Below, one piece after another: positions 30,845 to 33,964 of a stretch of DNA of 33,964 nucleotides; within the stretch, counting starts at the first letter, position 1, and each line of letters opens with the position of its first letter. The notes under the pieces are model-generated. The model did no database searches. It had not been told where the DNA came from and saw only the letters and a program-made list of their open reading frames with translations. Made by a program: the position numbers and the translations under genes. Source of the stretch: a virus; the IMG/VR virus record IMGVR_UViG_3300025108_000196, positions 1-33,964 of that record; one strand, 5' to 3'.

Positions 30845-31329
30845 TGGGAAAAGACAATCCAAATTTAAGAAAAAACGGAGGTCAAGGTACTTTTGTAGGA
30901 AATTTATTAAGAACAATAGTAGGCGTTAGTCCAGAAATACTTAATATACTAGGAACAGTTACGGGTGTAGAGGGATTAAATAAATTAGGCGATGCTATAC
31001 GTGGTAATTCTAGTATTGCACAATCCGATAAAGACTTACTATTAAAAGAACTTGAAAAAGATATTGTTATCGAACAAGAAATATCTAAACGAGAAATAGA
31101 AATTAGTAAACGTTGGGAATATGATATGAAGTATGGTAGTTGGTTAGCAAGAAACATAAGACCTTTAGTGGTTGCTAATTTTACATTACTAATAGATATA
31201 ATACTTATAACTTCACAATGGGGTAGACCTTTAGGTGAGGCTTATTTGCCTTTAGTTATGACTATGGGTGTTACAGTTATTGGTGGTTACTTTACATTAA
31301 GGGAATATGGTAAAACAAAATTAAAATAA
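30844..31329 (+). CDS. 3TM-type phage holin
   Basis: A 161-residue protein resembling the GTA/3TM holin family (Pfam Holin_3TM-like, from memory). Residues 20-55 are Gly-rich, an acidic/lysine helix follows (60-92), then the SWLARNIRPLVVANF signature (99-113), two strong membrane helices (about 107-124 and 135-150) and an REYGKTK end. It would form membrane holes for endolysin exit. It overlaps the endolysin stop by one base and is the last + strand gene. Confidence 0.8.
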   Translation: MGKDNPNLRKNGGQGTFVGNLLRTIVGVSPEILNILGTVTGVEGLNKLGDAIRGNSSIAQSDKDLLLKELEKDIVIEQEISKREIEISKRWEYDMKYGSWLARNIRPLVVANFTLLIDIILITSQWGRPLGEAYLPLVMTMGVTVIGGYFTLREYGKTKLK

Positions 31330-31343
31330 CCTATTTAGAAACG

Positions 31344-31367
31344 ATTTAAGACACTTTAAATTATTTT
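31344..31367. terminator. Weak hairpin at the convergence point
   Basis: ATTTAA at 31344-31349 and TTAAAT at 31356-31361 form a 6-bp AT-only stem, followed by TATTTTT. It lies where the rightward and leftward units meet (holin stop 31329, terminase stop 31361) and no stronger terminator is visible in the 31-nt gap. The stem is too weak to be sure. Confidence 0.25.
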
Positions 31368-32689
31368 TCATACCTTATACCCAAATAGTTTACAAGATAG
31401 CTAATAATGTATTCAGTTGCGTTCATTAGGTGGTCATCTTGTCTAGGGTCTGGCATATCGTCCGTATTCCCATATTTATCTATTTTATAACTATATAATG
31501 AATATTCTTTATGTAAGTTTTTACTACTTTCGGTATAAATTATATTAAAACTTTGTACTTGCGCTATATTTCTTGCAACCGAACCCGCGCCTTTTAAAGC
31601 TCCAACAGCGGTTAATCCACCATTAGCTAAATCATCTACCATTGATTTTTTAGCGCTATCACAAACTAATAAATTATCTAAACCTACTATTTTTTTATTT
31701 ATTAAATACTCGTACAAAGGTATTCCCATACGTGACGTGCCTATATATAATCTTTCTTTTAAATAAAACGTTCTATCGCCGTCAAATTTAACTTGAACAA
31801 CTGCCGTCGGACTTGATACACCAAAATCTAATCCGTAATAAGTTTCCATTTCTAAATTATCGAAATACTCGTCACTACACATTTTCCAACCTTTATATAT
31901 CTTGTTTGGTTTTTCCGCACCAATACCTAAACCATAAACTAACCACATCCATAAGTCAGCAGTTCCGTTTTTTATATTTAATTCATTAGTTGGCGGTAAA
32001 TTCATTTCCGTTACCTCTTCATCATTTTTTACATTCATTAATTTAAACGGTGGCTCTTTTGTTACATAAGTGCTACCCCAAGAATACGGGTTATATCCCC
32101 GCAATTGATTTCGTATTCCGTCAGTTAGAAAAGGGTTATCCATAAACGTAGACCTTAAAAATATAGTGTCATCCCTATCTATATAATTATCTAATATAGT
32201 GTCGCCACTAGGGTTGTAATCTGAAAATATTGTTTCGGATGTTCTTTGAGCTATTTGCAAATAAACATCTTTACTAAAGTGACTAATTTCATTGAAAAAA
32301 GAAATGTTTTGTTTCATACCTAAAACTTTTCCAATGTCATCTGTACCCATAAAGTGAATAATACTATTACTAGACTTGCAAACAAAAGTAGCGTCTTTTT
32401 TATTGTAAGTAAATTGTCCGTATAGAAACATATCACTAGAAATAACATCCTTAAAATCCTCTAATACCGTTGCTATTGCATTAACCCTTGTGTCACGCCA
32501 TACCGTTATTTTAAAAGATTTTCTTGACAATAAAATTAATGCAAACAACTGCATTATGCTATAAGTTTTTGACGACCTACTAGAACCATAACTTACAATT
32601 AAACGGTATTTTTTAACACCGTCTATTTCACTTTCGTAAGATTTTTTTATATCGCTGAAAACTTTTGTTACATTAATATCTAAATCCAC
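31361..32689 (-). CDS. Terminase large subunit
   Basis: A 442-residue DNA-packaging motor. The ATPase has Walker A GSSRSSKT (35-42) and Walker B ISFFNE (129-134). The nuclease domain has YYGLDFG (D288), LLVCDSA (D344) and RQDDHLMNATEY (D418/D419), the acidic residues expected for RNase H-type terminases. The start is GTG; it overlaps the upstream gene by 10 nt and no in-frame ATG lies nearby. It cuts and pumps concatemeric DNA through the portal. It is on the opposite strand from the portal and transcribed with the RHH regulators, not with the head genes. Confidence 0.92.
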   Translation of the reverse strand: MDLDINVTKVFSDIKKSYESEIDGVKKYRLIVSYGSSRSSKTYSIMQLFALILLSRKSFKITVWRDTRVNAIATVLEDFKDVISSDMFLYGQFTYNKKDATFVCKSSNSIIHFMGTDDIGKVLGMKQNISFFNEISHFSKDVYLQIAQRTSETIFSDYNPSGDTILDNYIDRDDTIFLRSTFMDNPFLTDGIRNQLRGYNPYSWGSTYVTKEPPFKLMNVKNDEEVTEMNLPPTNELNIKNGTADLWMWLVYGLGIGAEKPNKIYKGWKMCSDEYFDNLEMETYYGLDFGVSSPTAVVQVKFDGDRTFYLKERLYIGTSRMGIPLYEYLINKKIVGLDNLLVCDSAKKSMVDDLANGGLTAVGALKGAGSVARNIAQVQSFNIIYTESSKNLHKEYSLYSYKIDKYGNTDDMPDPRQDDHLMNATEYIISYLVNYLGIRYEK

Positions 32690-32943
32690 CCAATAATTAG
32701 TTTTGTTAGAAAAAATATTATAGATAAAACAATTATAACTCCAATGCTAAATGTAAAAATTACAAAAAAATTATAAAATTTATATGAAAGTTTTTGCATT
32801 TTGTTATAAAAATATTTGTCTTTTTTACTTCTAATATTAATTGTTCCACATTTTTTGCAAACATCCCCAGCGGTAAAAACTTTGTGCCAAGTTTTATTTT
32901 TACAAACTATACAAGATAAAATTATTTCTTTTATTAATCCCAT
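32680..32943 (-). CDS. Zinc-ribbon membrane protein
   Basis: An 87-residue protein with a CxxC...CxxC zinc ribbon (IVCKNKTW, C12/C15 region; DVCKKCGTINIR, C29/C32 region) and a C-terminal membrane helix pair (FFVIFTFSIGVIIVLSIIFF, about 58-77). No named family is recognised. It overlaps the terminase start. A membrane-anchored zinc ribbon is unusual in a terminase operon. Confidence 0.55.
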   Translation of the reverse strand: MGLIKEIILSCIVCKNKTWHKVFTAGDVCKKCGTINIRSKKDKYFYNKMQKLSYKFYNFFVIFTFSIGVIIVLSIIFFLTKLIIGWI

Positions 32944-32946
32944 AAT

Positions 32947-33168
32947 TTACTCAACAACTTTTATATTTACATTTAAACTATTATCCTTATCCCCAATAAC
33001 CTCCGCACGTTGTAATTTAGGTTTAACATATTCCATTAATTTGAAATAAGCTACCGCAAATTCCTCGTCGTCCATTGTCGCTAGTATTTCATTCATTCTT
33101 TTACTATGCGTCGTTTCAAAGTTATCTATTAATCTTTTTAATTCCGTGTCTAATCTTTTTTCAGCCAT
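32947..33168 (-). CDS. Putative small-terminase-like protein
   Basis: A 73-residue protein with ELKRLIDNFETTHSKRMNEI followed by DDEEFAVAYFKLMEYVKPKLQRAE. From memory, Bacteroidetes phage small-terminase-like proteins share this EF...Y.KL.EYV.PKLQR pattern. It lies just upstream of the terminase unit, one gene away. It lacks an obvious N-terminal DNA-binding HTH, so the assignment is moderate at best; the RHH protein upstream could supply DNA binding. Confidence 0.5.
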   Translation of the reverse strand: MAEKRLDTELKRLIDNFETTHSKRMNEILATMDDEEFAVAYFKLMEYVKPKLQRAEVIGDKDNSLNVNIKVVE

Positions 33169-33305
33169 TTTTCTGTTTTATTTAACCATTTAATCATTAA
33201 TTGTTCAACAACCTCACTATTCCTTAAATCTAATTCCGCACAACGCGATTTAAATTTTCTTGACGTGTTTTTTTCAATCCAAAATGATTTATTTACTTTT
33301 GCCAT
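33150..33305 (-). CDS. Small RHH-type DNA-binding protein
   Basis: A 51-residue ORF, starting MAKVNKSFWIEKNTSRKFKS, of the MetJ/Arc/CopG ribbon-helix-helix plan: a short N-terminal strand, a helix with KFKSRCAELD, a turn LRN, and a second helix SEVVEQLMIKWL. Its end overlaps the next gene by 19 nt. Proteins of this type dimerise to bind operators. A role in autoregulation of the leftward operon or inverted-repeat binding is plausible but inferred. Confidence 0.65.
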   Translation of the reverse strand: MAKVNKSFWIEKNTSRKFKSRCAELDLRNSEVVEQLMIKWLNKTEKWLKKD

Positions 33306-33380
33306 AAAATTACTATTTTTTAAAGTTATTCCCTAATTTTTTTAAATAATAACAAAATGAATCTGTTAGTTATCAACAAT

Positions 33381-33722
33381 TTAGATGCTAAAATTATTTA
33401 AATATCCTACGTTTCCTTTGTCTAAAAATTCTAAAATCATCTGATTTATAGCTTTATTAAAACTTACATTACGACTAACGCATTGTAGCTTAAAATTACG
33501 ATAAACACTATAATCATAAATAGTTAAAGTAAATGCGTGCGTATTTTTCTTTATAAAGCTCATTTTACCGCTATGCGTGTCGTTATTAAGTACAAATGCG
33601 CTTTTCATCCAAAAATTAATTCTTTGATTTACGGTTATACCCCAACCCGATTCTTTAGATGCTGAAACAAATTCCGTCCATACGTCTTTGTCAATTTTTA
33701 ATAGATACTTTTTTTCTTTCAT
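33381..33722 (-). CDS. Tandem ribbon-helix-helix regulator
   Basis: A 113-residue protein with two RHH-like units. Residues 5-42 have the strand YLLKID, helix DVWTEFVSASKESG and helix TVNQRINFWMKSAF. Residues 61-100 have the strand HAFTLTIYD, helix SVYRNFKLQCVSRN and helix SFNKAINQMILEFL. A single chain with both halves of a dimer would be a pseudo-dimer binder. It is the first gene from the promoter inside the right inverted-repeat arm (-7 at 33749-33756, ATG 26 nt downstream), so it is a candidate repressor acting on both arms. Confidence 0.7.
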   Translation of the reverse strand: MKEKKYLLKIDKDVWTEFVSASKESGWGITVNQRINFWMKSAFVLNNDTHSGKMSFIKKNTHAFTLTIYDYSVYRNFKLQCVSRNVSFNKAINQMILEFLDKGNVGYLNNFSI

Positions 33723-33730
33723 TTTACTTT

Positions 33731-33964
33731 AGTTAAATTAATCTGATACAAAGATAATATAATATTTATTAACATATTTACACTCCAAAACTTACTCCCT
33801 AACCAAACCAAGTTGCCTTGTTGCCAAACCTAACTTACCTATTTTTACCAAGGCAATCCATAGGCAACCCCCGAAAACACTGCCACTAACAAGCGTTTTT
33901 TTGTAAGTTGCCTAACTTTCACTAAAACACAACCGCTGGAATTTCTCACACGCCAACCCCCATT
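33731..33964 (-). repeat. Right arm of the inverted repeat, cut by the window end
   Basis: The 234 bp at the window end are the reverse complement of 4674-4907 with one difference. Six iteron positions fall in the arm; the difference at 33837 removes one GGCAA core, leaving five. The window ends exactly here, so how far the repeat continues cannot be seen. The 4546-4673 iterons suggest it might. Confidence 0.95.
33749..33756 (-). promoter_or_regulatory. Promoter box for the leftward operon
   Basis: TATCTTTG on the - strand, mirror image of 4882-4889, matches the -7 consensus TAnnTTTG. It fires toward the RHH regulator (ATG at 33722). With the left arm's box it gives both operons the same promoter sequence. 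Confidence 0.6.

Noticed and set aside
1-33964. Transposon-like or Mu-like phage from the inverted repeat
   Set aside because: No transposase, integrase or target-site duplication is visible; the proteins present are of an ordinary terminase-packaged phage.

Overview
The window looks like most or all of the genome of a tailed, siphovirus-type phage (or its prophage form) of a low-GC Bacteroidetes host, probably Flavobacteriia. The reasons are AT-rich coding sequence, promoter-like TAnnTTTG boxes, A-rich leaders in place of Shine-Dalgarno sites, and structural proteins of kinds seen in Bacteroidetes phages. All function calls come from reading motifs and gene order; no database search was run.

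Layout. (1) 1-4345 is a left module of different character. It holds four + strand genes (a large phage-type protein with an SSCMRG motif, an M20/M28/M42-like metallopeptidase with a C-terminal zinc ribbon, a 53-residue membrane peptide and an unrecognised 208-residue protein). Its intergenic regions are packed with three repeat families: a T6/CGCG repeat, a CTCGAGAGCG box and a TTTAACA direct-repeat box. (2) 4346-4673 is a gene-free stretch of odd composition that contains the first GGCAA iterons. (3) 4674-4907 is one arm of an inverted repeat whose other arm, 33731-33964, forms the exact right end of the window. The arms match at 233 of 234 positions, and each carries an inward-firing promoter. 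(4) 5011-8092 is the early/replication block: SF3 helicase, DNA methyltransferase, VRR-NUC nuclease and small ORFs. (5) 8128-14249 is the head and connector block: portal, S78-type protease, HK97-type capsid, connectors, tail tube. (6) 14321-28698 is the tail block: tail completion, chaperone-like protein, a run of fibre-like proteins, tape measure, large tail-tip proteins and a BspA/DUF285-repeat protein that is a good receptor-binding candidate. (7) 28717-31329 is the lysis area: small membrane proteins, a metallophosphoesterase, an M15 peptidase endolysin and a 3TM-type holin. (8) 31361-33722 is read leftward: two ribbon-helix-helix (RHH) type regulators, a small-terminase-like protein, a zinc-ribbon membrane protein and the large terminase.

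How it works together (inference). Two transcription units start in the two inverted-repeat arms and converge near 31345. The arm next to the helicase is rich in GGCAA iterons, as expected of a replication origin, and the helicase leader has an attenuator-like hairpin. The RHH proteins head the opposite operon and are natural candidates to bind the shared arm. In a circular genome the 4.3-kb left module would sit between the two arms. In a linear genome the arms would be terminal repeats with the module lying outside one of them. A chimeric assembly joining two phages is also possible.

The main novel candidates are the promoter-bearing inverted repeat with its iterons, the three-part repeat architecture of the left module, and the attenuator/short RNA ahead of the helicase.
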